Assembly (NCBI GenBank): GCA_004356105.1
Contig: SMYC01000283.1
Coordinates: forward strand, 1 to 43,534
Direction of reading: 5' to 3'
Origin: Acidobacteriota bacterium
GTDB lineage: Bacteria; Acidobacteriota; Vicinamibacteria; Marinacidobacterales; SMYC01
DNA: 43,534 nt
The position numbers and the translations under genes are program-made. This document shows, in pieces, positions 34,920 through 42,706 of this stretch. The stretch's first letter is position 1. Every line of letters starts with the position of its first letter. Under the pieces are notes generated by a model. The model saw only the letters and a list, made by a program, of their open reading frames with translations, did no database searches and was not told the origin of the DNA.

Positions 34920-35267
34920 CGTTCACCTCCCTTTGTTAGTCTCGCGCTAACAATATCACGTCTTTGTCAGGGGGAAAGGTTGGGTCGCTCTCCCGCGACC
35001 GCCTCCCCCCTGGTGGACCCGAGGCCGCCGTCGCGACTCTGCGAGCCCTCGGCAGAAAGTGGCGCTAATACACACCGTTAGCACGGTGTAGGCCGTTAAG
35101 GTTGGGGCGAGCGGCACACCGACCCGCTGCCTTGATCAGCGCCGAGCCGGTTGGGCCAGTTCTGCGCCGGACGGCCGCTAACTTACGCTAATGGCCGTGG
35201 GATGTCAACCGTGGCTGATGCGGCGTTTTCCCTTTGTAAACGGAACTTGCCGGTTCTCCGCTTGTGC
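34920..35267. other. Intergenic region with GCTAAY boxes and a hairpin
   Basis: No gene is recognised. The region holds six GCTAAY/RTTAG-type boxes (34935, 34946, 35064, 35077, 35177, 35187) and a hairpin at 35072-35089 with a perfect 7-bp stem (ACACCGT/ACGGTGT) and TAGC loop. It probably holds the promoter of the CarD-like gene and the downstream end of the SirB1-like gene. Confidence 0.4.
34933..34953 (-). promoter_or_regulatory. Inverted repeat upstream of the CarD-like gene
   Basis: TTGTTAG and CTAACAA form perfect 7-bp arms with a 7-base spacer (34940-34946), just upstream of the GGGAGGTG ribosome binding site. A repressor-operator role is inferred from position and symmetry only. Confidence 0.4.
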
Positions 35268-36095
35268 TCAGTTCGACATACCGATCTTGGTCTTCAGCTG
35301 CTCGATGAGCAAATCGACGTCGTCAGCGTCTGGGGCGTCTGGGGCGCTCTGCCGGTATTGGGAGAGCTCTCGGACGGCTTCGAGGGGGCGGTCGAGCCGC
35401 GCCAACAAAACGCCGCGATCCCTCAGTTCTCCGAGCGTGTTGGGCGCCAGTAGCAGCATCCTCTCGACCGCGGCGAGGGCGCGTCCCGAGTCGCGCTCGC
35501 GGAGATAGATCGACTTCAAGTTCCCGAGCATCCGGAACAGCAGCATGCGGCGGCTCGTCGGGCGCAGCAGTTTGGGCTCATGCTGCACACGGCCGCCGAA
35601 GGAGGTGTTGAGGCGCGATTGGAGCTCTTCGGGCCCGAGGACGGATCCGCCGTGGAACGGATCGACGACGATCTCTTCTTCGGATGAGGCGTGTTTGACG
35701 AGGAAATGTCCGGGGTAGCCGACGGCTTGGAGGTTGAAGCCGATGCGGCGCGCCACCTCGAGATACAACGTCGAGAGCGTGATCGGGATACCGAGGTGAC
35801 GGTCGAGCACTTCGTTCAGGAAACTGTTGCGCGGGTCGTGATACTGAGACGCGTTTCCGGAAAAGCCTTCCTCCTCGACGAGCACTTGGGTCATCCGGGT
35901 AAGCGTTTCGTGCGGGCCTGCGTCGCCGTACAGCCGCGAGTCCACCCGCTCCGCCAACCTATCGATTTTTTTCAGATAACTCTCGACGCACAGGGTCGGA
36001 TATTCTTCGGCGGCTATGAGGAGCGCGGCTCGGTCGAGCTCGAAATCGTCTCCGGGGGATTCGATGAGCTCGCGGAAGTTGGCGCGCGCGGTCAC
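35268..36095 (-). CDS. SirB1/transglutaminase-like protein with TPR tail
   Basis: This 275-residue protein belongs to the transglutaminase-like SirB1 family. The core contains DPRNSFLNEVLDRHLGIPIT, then LEVARRIGFNLQAVGYPGHF with the expected His. The usual catalytic Cys is replaced here by the Leu/Asn context, so protease or transglutaminase activity is doubtful. The last 90 residues form TPR-like helices (LGNLKSIYLRERDSGRALAA). In several phyla these proteins sit near peptide-chain-release or TPR genes; their function is not settled. The GTG start at 36095 gives the family N-terminus. Confidence 0.82.
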   Translation of the reverse strand: MTARANFRELIESPGDDFELDRAALLIAAEEYPTLCVESYLKKIDRLAERVDSRLYGDAGPHETLTRMTQVLVEEEGFSGNASQYHDPRNSFLNEVLDRHLGIPITLSTLYLEVARRIGFNLQAVGYPGHFLVKHASSEEEIVVDPFHGGSVLGPEELQSRLNTSFGGRVQHEPKLLRPTSRRMLLFRMLGNLKSIYLRERDSGRALAAVERMLLLAPNTLGELRDRGVLLARLDRPLEAVRELSQYRQSAPDAPDADDVDLLIEQLKTKIGMSN

Positions 36096-36210
36096 TGTGC
36101 CGAAGCTTCTGTCATAATGAGATTGTGAAGGCTCGGTCTCGGGGGCGAACGCCTTCGCTTACCATCCTAGCACCTCTTGTTTTCCTCGTGCCCATGCTCA
36201 TGCAGTTTCC

Positions 36211-36972
36211 ATGTTATTCGAAGAAAAGCTGATTTATTTCCCGTCGCGCGGCTTCTCGACCACGCCCGAGGCGCTGGGTCTTCGTCACGACGAGCTGACG
36301 CTCGTCACGCAGGACGGCGAGCGTATCCATGCGTGGTTCCTCCCTGCAAACACCACCGGCCCCGGGCCGCGGTTCACCGTGCTCATGTGCCACGGCAACG
36401 GTGGCAACATCTCGGACCGGCTCGACCGGACGCTTCTGATGCAAGTAAAGCTCGGTACCGATGTTCTTCTCTTCGACTATCGAGGTTTCGGCAAGAGCTC
36501 GGGAAGCCCGACCGAGCAGGGAACCTACGAAGACGCCCGTAGGGCTCATCGCTATCTGGTCCGTGAGCGCGGCCTCGACGCTCGGAAAATCGTCTTATTG
36601 GGTGAATCTCTCGGCGCTGCTGTCGCGCTCGACCTCGCCCTCGAAGTCGAAGCGGCGGCGCTCGTGCTCGAAGCGCCGTTCACATCGATTCGTGACATGG
36701 CGAAAGAGGTGTATCCTTTCGTTCCAACAACGTGGGTCCGAACCCATTACGACAATCTCGGAAAAATTCCGCGCCTCGGAATACCGCTCCTCGTCGTGCA
36801 CGGAACCGCCGACCTCACGGTGCCCCTCGAGCAGGGGAGTCGTCTGTTCGATGCGGCGCCGGAGCCAAAAGTCTTTTTCGAGGTCGAGGGTGCGGGTCAT
36901 ACGGACGCGTATGTAGTAGCTCCAGATCGCTACTGGAGCACGTGGCGAGATTTTCTATCGAGCTTATCTTAA
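36211..36972 (+). CDS. Bem46-like alpha/beta hydrolase, possibly missing its membrane anchor by frameshift
   Basis: The product is a serine hydrolase. It has HGNGGN (oxyanion region), the nucleophile elbow GESLGAAVALDLAL, an acid in VVHGTADLTVPL and the histidine in EGAGHTDAY, all intact in 253 residues. Bem46-type proteins usually begin with a membrane helix directly before an F-x-E-K-L-I-Y-F-P motif; here that motif is at residues 3-11, so the helix is missing. Upstream, in another frame from GTG 36125, the sequence reads PSLTILAPLVFLVPMLMQFP, a good helix. One extra base near 36213 would fuse it to this frame. So the complete gene may be 36125-36972 with a one-base deletion. The substrate is unknown. 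Confidence 0.85.
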   Translation: MLFEEKLIYFPSRGFSTTPEALGLRHDELTLVTQDGERIHAWFLPANTTGPGPRFTVLMCHGNGGNISDRLDRTLLMQVKLGTDVLLFDYRGFGKSSGSPTEQGTYEDARRAHRYLVRERGLDARKIVLLGESLGAAVALDLALEVEAAALVLEAPFTSIRDMAKEVYPFVPTTWVRTHYDNLGKIPRLGIPLLVVHGTADLTVPLEQGSRLFDAAPEPKVFFEVEGAGHTDAYVVAPDRYWSTWRDFLSSLS

Positions 36973-36982
36973 GACTGAAGGC

Positions 36983-38017
36983 TCAAGACTGAAGGGAAGG
37001 GAAGGGAAGTGACGTCACGGTCGCCTTGCGTCCTGCGACGCTCACGATGGTCCCAGGCTCGAAGAAATCACGCTTGATATAGGCGAGTGCCAAGACGGCG
37101 GCGAAGCGCGGCGAGAACGCGACGCTCTTGAGCTTGCCGGCCTCTTTGCCGTCCGAAGTGATCGGGGCGTCATGAGCTACGGGCTCGTCTCCTTCGATCC
37201 GGAGGCCGACGAGCTTGCGGTTGAGATGCCCGCGATGCGCAAGTCTCACGACATATTCCTGGCCGATGTAGCAACCCTTGTCGAAATGGATCGCGTTGTC
37301 GAGCCCGGCTTCGAGCGGCATGTGTGTGTCGTCCATGTCGACGCCGAAGCGCGGTTGCCCGACTTCGACTCTGCGCAGTTCGGCGAGCACGAAACTGCCG
37401 ATCACGGCGCCCTCCGCAAGGGCTTTCTCGGCAAGAGCGACCGCTTCGTCCGGTGGCGCGGCGACGTCGAAGCGCGGGCTCGACGCGTTTCGGATCGCCG
37501 TGACACGGGCGGAGCTTGCCTGGTGAAACCCGAGGTGGGGGAGGTCTTCGAGCTCTGGGGTGGCGCAACCCGTCACCGTGGAGGCAAGCGCAGCGGAGGC
37601 GGCCCCCTCGAGCGAAAAGGCGGCTTCGTCGAGAAACGAGAGCGTTACGTCTTCCGAGATGATGTAGCGGGACAAGCCTTGCTTCAAGGGTTCGGCCCCA
37701 AGCGCCTCCAATTCCAACACGAAGCGCTCGCCGTCGCGGTGAACCGTCATGTCGGAGACGAGCTTGCCTTTCGTCGTCAGAAAGGTCGCGGCGGTGCCGC
37801 TCCGTGGGCCGAGATTCTTGATGTGGGCGCTGAGCATGTTGTGGAGAAAGCTCTCGCCGTCCTTTCCGACAACTTCGATCCGGACGCGGTGGGAACGATC
37901 GAAGATGGCCACCGCCTCCGAGGCCGCGCGGTACTGCGCCTCAAAGCTCGTTGTAGGGGTTTCTAGAAGCTCCGCGAGTCGACTCTGCGGTATCGCGCTC
38001 GTACCGTTACCTGTCAT
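36983..38017 (-). CDS. ygfZ: YgfZ/GcvT-like folate-binding protein
   Basis: YgfZ uses tetrahydrofolate to help assemble or repair Fe-S clusters. The 344-residue protein has the GcvT-like fold with a clear KGCYIGQEYVVRLAHRGHLN, the family's signature containing the essential Cys. Residues FLHNMLSAHIKNLG and ATFLTTKGKLVSDM lie in the folate-binding region. It is convergent with the hydrolase gene, with 10 bp between stops, and divergent from the class-V aminotransferase homologue, with 42 bp between starts. That neighbour belongs to the cysteine-desulfurase superfamily, so a sulfur or Fe-S link is possible but unproven. Confidence 0.9.
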   Translation of the reverse strand: MTGNGTSAIPQSRLAELLETPTTSFEAQYRAASEAVAIFDRSHRVRIEVVGKDGESFLHNMLSAHIKNLGPRSGTAATFLTTKGKLVSDMTVHRDGERFVLELEALGAEPLKQGLSRYIISEDVTLSFLDEAAFSLEGAASAALASTVTGCATPELEDLPHLGFHQASSARVTAIRNASSPRFDVAAPPDEAVALAEKALAEGAVIGSFVLAELRRVEVGQPRFGVDMDDTHMPLEAGLDNAIHFDKGCYIGQEYVVRLAHRGHLNRKLVGLRIEGDEPVAHDAPITSDGKEAGKLKSVAFSPRFAAVLALAYIKRDFFEPGTIVSVAGRKATVTSLPFPSLQS

Positions 38018-38059
38018 GTGAACGTACTATACTAGAGCGGCCTTGTGGGGAGTAGCGGC

Positions 38060-39262
38060 ATGGATTTTCCTATAGATTACGTTCGCGGACGCTTTACGTC
38101 GCTCGACCATGCGGACGAAGTCTATTTCGACGGGGTCGCTGCACCGCGCGCACTGACCGCGGTCAAGTCGTTTGAAGAGAACGGTTTCGACCGAGACGCC
38201 CATTCGCTTTTGAAGGAGACGCGCGAGAGTCTCGCTTTTTTTCTGAACTCCAACGTGGATTGGGCCGAGGACGAGATCTGGATCGGGGCCGATGCGGCGG
38301 AGATGACGACACGTTTGAGCCTTGCTCTCGCGTCCGAGCTCGAGCCCAAATCGGAGATCCTCGTCACCGAGCTCGAGGATGAAAAGAGCTTGGCACCCTG
38401 GCTCAGCCTCGATGAGCGCGGCATGAAGATCGTCCCGTGGCCCGTCAAACGGCCCAGCGCCGGCATCGATACAGAGGCGTTCGCCTCTTTCGTGACGGAA
38501 CGGACGCGGCTCGTCGTTATCGCGAAGTGCTCGGCTGCGGTCGGGACCGTCGTGGAGCTACTGCCGGTCGCCCTCGGCGTGCAGGATCACGCGAGCTCGC
38601 TTTTGGTCAACTGGACGTCGTTTCTTCCTCATGGCGCCATCGATGTGCGGTTCTTGAGAGCGGACTTCGTGGTGGCTTCGACGCGCACCTTTTTCGGCTC
38701 GAATGTTGGCTTCGTGTGGGGCAAGCGCGAGCGGATGCGGAAGCTCCGCGACGCGTCGCCGGAGCTCTTCGAAGGGCCCGAGGTCGGCGGTAAAGCGCTC
38801 GCCGGATTCCACGCCGCCCTCCGCTATGTCGAAGAGCTCGGTCTTCTGACTCGTGACATGCAGTTGCAGCCTTCGGAGGATTACGATCGGCGGCGTCACA
38901 TGCGTCGCGGCATGCAAGTCATACGGCACTACGAGCGCACATTGACGGCGCTCATGATGCGCCGACTCAACGGCGTTGCCGGTGTAACCGTCTACGGTAT
39001 TCGCGACGACGCCGCGGCGGCCTACAGGCTACCTCATCTGTTCTTTCGCATCGAAGGACGAGCGCCCGCGCAGGTCGCGGCTGCTCTCGGCGAGCACCAT
39101 ATCCGTGTGAGCCATGGAAATTGCGGCGCCCCGAGACTCATGAAGGCCCTCGGTCTTCCGGTGGACGAGGGCGCGGTGTCCGCGACGCTTCTCCACTACA
39201 ACAGCGAGCACGACATCGAACGCTTCGCCGATGCGCTCCACGATATCGCCCATGAAGCCTGA
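38060..39262 (+). CDS. Cysteine-desulfurase-like class-V aminotransferase fold protein lacking the PLP lysine
   Basis: The 400-residue protein has the fold-type I layout of the TIGR01976 desulfurase-like group: VYFDGVAAPR near the start, HGAIDVRFLRADFVVAS in the middle, and the C-terminal VSHGNCGAPRLMKALGL with LHYNSEHD. At the site where family members carry the Schiff-base lysine (A-Y-K-F-F-G) the sequence is T-R-T-F-F-G (Thr210). The usual PLP-ring aspartate before it is Asn184 in LLVNWTSFLPHG. Both key PLP contacts are therefore lost, which suggests a non-enzymatic, perhaps regulatory or scaffold, role. The ATG at 38060 has GGGGAG upstream; an in-frame GTG at 38045 is possible. A frameshift is unlikely, since the whole frame is clean. 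Confidence 0.85.
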   Translation: MDFPIDYVRGRFTSLDHADEVYFDGVAAPRALTAVKSFEENGFDRDAHSLLKETRESLAFFLNSNVDWAEDEIWIGADAAEMTTRLSLALASELEPKSEILVTELEDEKSLAPWLSLDERGMKIVPWPVKRPSAGIDTEAFASFVTERTRLVVIAKCSAAVGTVVELLPVALGVQDHASSLLVNWTSFLPHGAIDVRFLRADFVVASTRTFFGSNVGFVWGKRERMRKLRDASPELFEGPEVGGKALAGFHAALRYVEELGLLTRDMQLQPSEDYDRRRHMRRGMQVIRHYERTLTALMMRRLNGVAGVTVYGIRDDAAAAYRLPHLFFRIEGRAPAQVAAALGEHHIRVSHGNCGAPRLMKALGLPVDEGAVSATLLHYNSEHDIERFADALHDIAHEA

Positions 39263-39291
39263 CCTCGCGCACTCATTCATCGGATGATGGT

Positions 39292-39657
39292 TTGAAGATT
39301 CTGGCGGACCCCTTTTTTCCAGAGGCAATCGTCAAAGATCTGAACGAGGCGGGATATGACGCGGTGCACTCGGTCGAGATCGGTGCCTCGGATCTACCCG
39401 TCCGTGACTTTCTCCGACTCGCGGCTTTCGAGTCGCGCATCGTAGTGACCCGCAATCGAAGCCTCGCGCGGCTCGTCGAGTCCGATACCGGCGCGTGGCC
39501 GTCGGTCATCTTCTTTCGTCAGGATTCGACGGAGGCGCCTCAGGTCACTTCGACGCTCTTCAACTTATTGAAGTTGTTCGATGATGACTTGAAGAACGGT
39601 GCCCTCGTGATCGTGCGGGAAGGGCAGACACTTCTTCGAAGGTTCACAAAGAACTAG
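39292..39657 (+). CDS. DUF5615 PIN-like protein
   Basis: This 121-residue protein starts with the typical MKILADPFFPEAIVKDL and has the VHSVEIGASDLPVRDFLRLA and FESRIVVTRNRSLARLV blocks, the layout of DUF5615 (PIN-like, Mut7-C type) proteins. Several are toxins of type II systems, usually with a DUF433 antitoxin, which is not seen here. The probable acidic site residue is Asp6. The start is TTG at 39292, a weaker choice than ATG; no other start gives the right N-terminus. The 3' end overlaps the stop of the convergent TPR gene by four bases. It may be an orphan toxin-like gene. Confidence 0.8.
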   Translation: MKILADPFFPEAIVKDLNEAGYDAVHSVEIGASDLPVRDFLRLAAFESRIVVTRNRSLARLVESDTGAWPSVIFFRQDSTEAPQVTSTLFNLLKLFDDDLKNGALVIVREGQTLLRRFTKN

Positions 39658-42527
39658 CGGAACATGAATGTCGTCGACTCCGCGAGTGTTTGGAGCTCGA
39701 TGGCGGCGGGGTCGTCCTCCCTGAGCTCCAGAACGCCCTCATAAGCATCGCGGATCGTTTGGTTCACGTCGAACTCTTCTGGTAAGGGGATATAAGGTGT
39801 CGGCAACAAAATGGGGCCTTCGTCTTCACTCGCCGGCGTGACGAGCCCGATCGCCTGAATCGTCTTTAGGAAGTGAGACGCGGCCCGGTCCACGTCCTCG
39901 AACTGCGCATAGGCGATCGCTAGCGACAGAGTGATCGCGGCGTCGTCGGGAGCGAGTCCGGAGGCACGTTGAAGCTCCTCGGCGGCGCCGACCAGATCTT
40001 CGCCGCGTGCTCTGGACTCGGCGAGCGACAAATAGACGGGAAGCGCTTCGGCACCCTCCTCGAGGGATTGGCGTAGAAGACCTTCTGCGGCGTCTAAGTC
40101 ACCTTCGGCGAGCGCCACTTGGCCGAGCGCCATGAGGCGCTCGCCTTCGTGAACGTTTTTCGCTTCGGCCAATACCTGGCGGGCTTTTGCGAGGTCGCGT
40201 ACGTCGCCCCGGCTTCTGCCGATGGCCAGCCACGCCCGCCCGAGGGCGATCTGCGCTCGCGGCAGGTTGGGATCGGTGCGGAGGGCTCGAATCAGTTGGG
40301 CTCTCGCGGGCTCGTACTGTTTGCGGTTCAGGTAGACCTCGCCGAGAAGCGCATGAGCCTGTGCGCTCGTCGGATAGCTTCGGATGAATCTCCGCGCGAC
40401 CTCCTCGGCTTCGTCGAGTTTTTCCTGTCCGATGAGCGCTATGATTAACTGGGCCGGATAGTCGGCGCCCGCATCCGTATTCCCCTTGGAATCACGAAGG
40501 GCTCTTTCCGCGGCGTCGAACCGGCCCCGCTCGTTCAAAAGTTGCCCGTAGAGAAAAAGAGCTTCGCCGTGTCGGGGGTTGCCTTTGATCGCCGCGCCGA
40601 GGTGCTCGAGGGCGGCGTCGCCGTCGCCACGTTCCACGAGTGCGACAGCGAACCGGTATCGGGAATCTGCGCTGCCCACATAACCGTCGAAAGCCTCCTC
40701 GTAGAAGTCGATGGCTTCTGAGATATTTCCACGCGAATAGTAGACGTCTCCGATCTCTTCGGCGATCGCGGACGATTCCGTCGAAAGGCTATGGGCCCGC
40801 TTCAAATCGGCGAGACCTCCTTCGACGTCGCTCGACGCCACCTTTGCCCGGCCTCGCTCCTTGTACATCTCAGGGTGGTCGCCATATTCTTCGAGCAATG
40901 TGTCATAGGCGGCGATAGCTTTTTCGTACTGGCCGGCACCCACGAAGCGCGCGGCTTCCTCGAGACGCTGGGGAGGGACGGTGTTTTCTCCGGACAAGAG
41001 CCAAAACAGGCCGCCGGCTACGAGGAGGATCGCGGCGGCAACTCCTGAGATGAGCGCCCAGGGGACCGAGCGTTGTTTTGCCCGCCCCATCGGTCGTCGA
41101 TGTTCGCCTGTTCGCGGTGGCGTGAGGCTTGGCTCGTCCTGGTCTTGCGCGTAATCGACGCTCGGTGGTTGTCGAGCGGTTTGCGAGGGTCCGGTTGACG
41201 GGGGATAAGTTGAAGGCGGAGTAGGTTCGTCGTCGTTGATGACGACGACGGAGCTCGCATCCGCCATGAGGGATTCGGAACTGTCCCGATCCGTCAGGAT
41301 CGTTTGCGGCGTGACCGCTGCGTGAGGCACCGGCGGCGGCGTTGGTGCAGGCATGACCGGAGGCGGCGGAGCGACTTGAGGAGCGGCCGGCATTGCCTGT
41401 GTGTTTTCTGCTGTCTGAGCGACGAGCAGAAGTGCTTGTGTCTCCTCAGGGCGACCCGCCTTCATGTTCGTGCCGGGAGAGAGTACTTCGTTCGCGAAGT
41501 GTTGTCGTCTTTCGACCGACCACGTCGTAGAGAGCAGTACAAGAAGCTGCAAACGACGGTTGGACGGCTCCTCGATCAGACAGCATTTCCATGATTCGAT
41601 GGCGTTACGTTGACGACCTGCGGCGAAAGCTTCCATGCCGCTTTTCAGAGAAACTACGAGCTCGACGGGAAGACGAGCTCCGGAGGAGGCCTTGTAGGTG
41701 ACCTCGAGAAGCTCGCGCGCTTCGCTGCACGAAGGGTGGGTCTGGAGCAGGGCTTTCAGTTGCGCCGTTGCTTTTTCGAAATTACCGCCGCTCAAAAGCG
41801 ACAGGCACTCCTCGAGCGCTCGTGTTTCGGCGTCGGGTCCCTGAAGGGCTCCTCCAGATGGCGGAGGCGCGGTGGAGGGTGGAGCGGGCTCGAAGTTCGT
41901 TGGCGTGGTGGGCTCAAAAGTCGGCGCCTTGTGCTCGAATGTCGGCGGTGGGGGCTCGAGGGCTGGCGGGTCTGGCTCGAAAGTGGGCGGGTCTGGCTCG
42001 AAGGTCGGCGGGTCTGGCTCGAAGGTGCCCGTCTCTGGCTCGAAAGTCGGCGGGTCTGGCTCGGCAGTGCCCGTCTCTGGCTCGAAAGTGGGCGGATCTG
42101 TTTCGAAAGTCGGTACGTCCGGCTCGGCGGTCGCCGTCTCTGGCTCGAACGTTGTCGTGTCTGGCTCGAAACGGGTCGATTCGATCTCGAAGGCAGGGTC
42201 GTTGTCGAAGGCGGGTTCTTCGGATGTCTCATCTCCCGCCAACGATTCGAATCCGCCGCTTCCTTGATCACCGTTCGTTGGGATCTGTCCCTCCTGTAGC
42301 TTTTTGATGACAACTTGATGCTGCGTTTCTAGCCGCGAGAAGACCTGCTGGGTGTTCTGAAAGAGAGGGCGCAACGACGAGACGTCCTGTGACGTTTGGA
42401 AGACGACAGCACCCTCGGCTCCGAGCACACGGGTCTGGATCGATGGCGATGTGTCGCTTGCAAGCTCGGTCTTGATTACGTAGGAGACAGAGCCTACGGT
42501 CAACTCGCTCTTCTTGCTGAGCTCCAT
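39654..42527 (-). CDS. 957-residue TPR protein with repeat linker and one membrane helix
   Basis: The N-terminal 100 residues form a small folded domain (KSELTVGSVSYVIKTELASD, then a coiled-coil VFSRLETQHQVVIKKLQ). A Pro/Glu/Phe-rich linker with seven-residue repeats of the type TFEPDPP follows (about 115-220), then a helical unit, a second proline-rich stretch, one membrane helix (WALISGVAAAILLVAGGLFW, near residue 490), and about 430 residues of TPR-type repeats to the end. The membrane helix with TPRs on the C-terminal side suggests an envelope-anchored scaffold with the repeats outside or inside, depending on topology. The function is not known. It runs divergent from the DnaB-N-like gene, so the two may share control. 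Confidence 0.8.
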   Translation of the reverse strand: MELSKKSELTVGSVSYVIKTELASDTSPSIQTRVLGAEGAVVFQTSQDVSSLRPLFQNTQQVFSRLETQHQVVIKKLQEGQIPTNGDQGSGGFESLAGDETSEEPAFDNDPAFEIESTRFEPDTTTFEPETATAEPDVPTFETDPPTFEPETGTAEPDPPTFEPETGTFEPDPPTFEPDPPTFEPDPPALEPPPPTFEHKAPTFEPTTPTNFEPAPPSTAPPPSGGALQGPDAETRALEECLSLLSGGNFEKATAQLKALLQTHPSCSEARELLEVTYKASSGARLPVELVVSLKSGMEAFAAGRQRNAIESWKCCLIEEPSNRRLQLLVLLSTTWSVERRQHFANEVLSPGTNMKAGRPEETQALLLVAQTAENTQAMPAAPQVAPPPPVMPAPTPPPVPHAAVTPQTILTDRDSSESLMADASSVVVINDDEPTPPSTYPPSTGPSQTARQPPSVDYAQDQDEPSLTPPRTGEHRRPMGRAKQRSVPWALISGVAAAILLVAGGLFWLLSGENTVPPQRLEEAARFVGAGQYEKAIAAYDTLLEEYGDHPEMYKERGRAKVASSDVEGGLADLKRAHSLSTESSAIAEEIGDVYYSRGNISEAIDFYEEAFDGYVGSADSRYRFAVALVERGDGDAALEHLGAAIKGNPRHGEALFLYGQLLNERGRFDAAERALRDSKGNTDAGADYPAQLIIALIGQEKLDEAEEVARRFIRSYPTSAQAHALLGEVYLNRKQYEPARAQLIRALRTDPNLPRAQIALGRAWLAIGRSRGDVRDLAKARQVLAEAKNVHEGERLMALGQVALAEGDLDAAEGLLRQSLEEGAEALPVYLSLAESRARGEDLVGAAEELQRASGLAPDDAAITLSLAIAYAQFEDVDRAASHFLKTIQAIGLVTPASEDEGPILLPTPYIPLPEEFDVNQTIRDAYEGVLELREDDPAAIELQTLAESTTFMFR
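41889..42180 (-). repeat. Degenerate 21-bp tandem repeat in the TPR gene linker
   Basis: A unit of about 21 bp (GGCTCGAAGGTCGGCGGGTCT and variants) recurs about a dozen times, coding for FEPDPPT-type heptads on the minus strand. Units are diverged at the edges and near-identical in the middle, as expected of recent in-phase slippage. Copy-number change would lengthen the linker without frameshift. Confidence 0.75.
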
Positions 42528-42669
42528 AGAGTTATATGCCGTATTTTGTTTGGTCTGGTCTCTTCAGTATACAGCACGGGATTGCGGCGCCGCTACCGCG
42601 GGCTTGATGGTGGCGCACCTGGTTTGCTACAGTAAATGCTATACCCTTTGAAAACGGTTAGTTAAGAGG

Positions 42670-42691
42670 AAGGCGGGGTGACCCGCCTTTT
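42670..42691. terminator. Hairpin in the 5' leader of the DnaB-N-like gene
   Basis: AAGGCGGG and CCCGCCTT form a perfect 8-bp stem with a GTGA loop (42678-42681), followed by TT. It lies two bases before the AGGAGAG ribosome binding site and 16 bp before the ATG. The short T-tail makes it a weak terminator at best. It could be an attenuator or mask the ribosome binding site; that is inference. Confidence 0.45.
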
Positions 42692-42706
42692 CCAGGAGAG
42701 TATTGG

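Noticed and set aside
35072..35089. Hairpin considered as an intrinsic terminator
   Set aside because: No T-run follows the stem, so it is listed only as structure in the intergenic region.
41872..42267. A plus-strand frame of repeated glycine/serine/valine units
   Set aside because: It mirrors the coding repeat of the TPR gene on the other strand and has no other coding signs.
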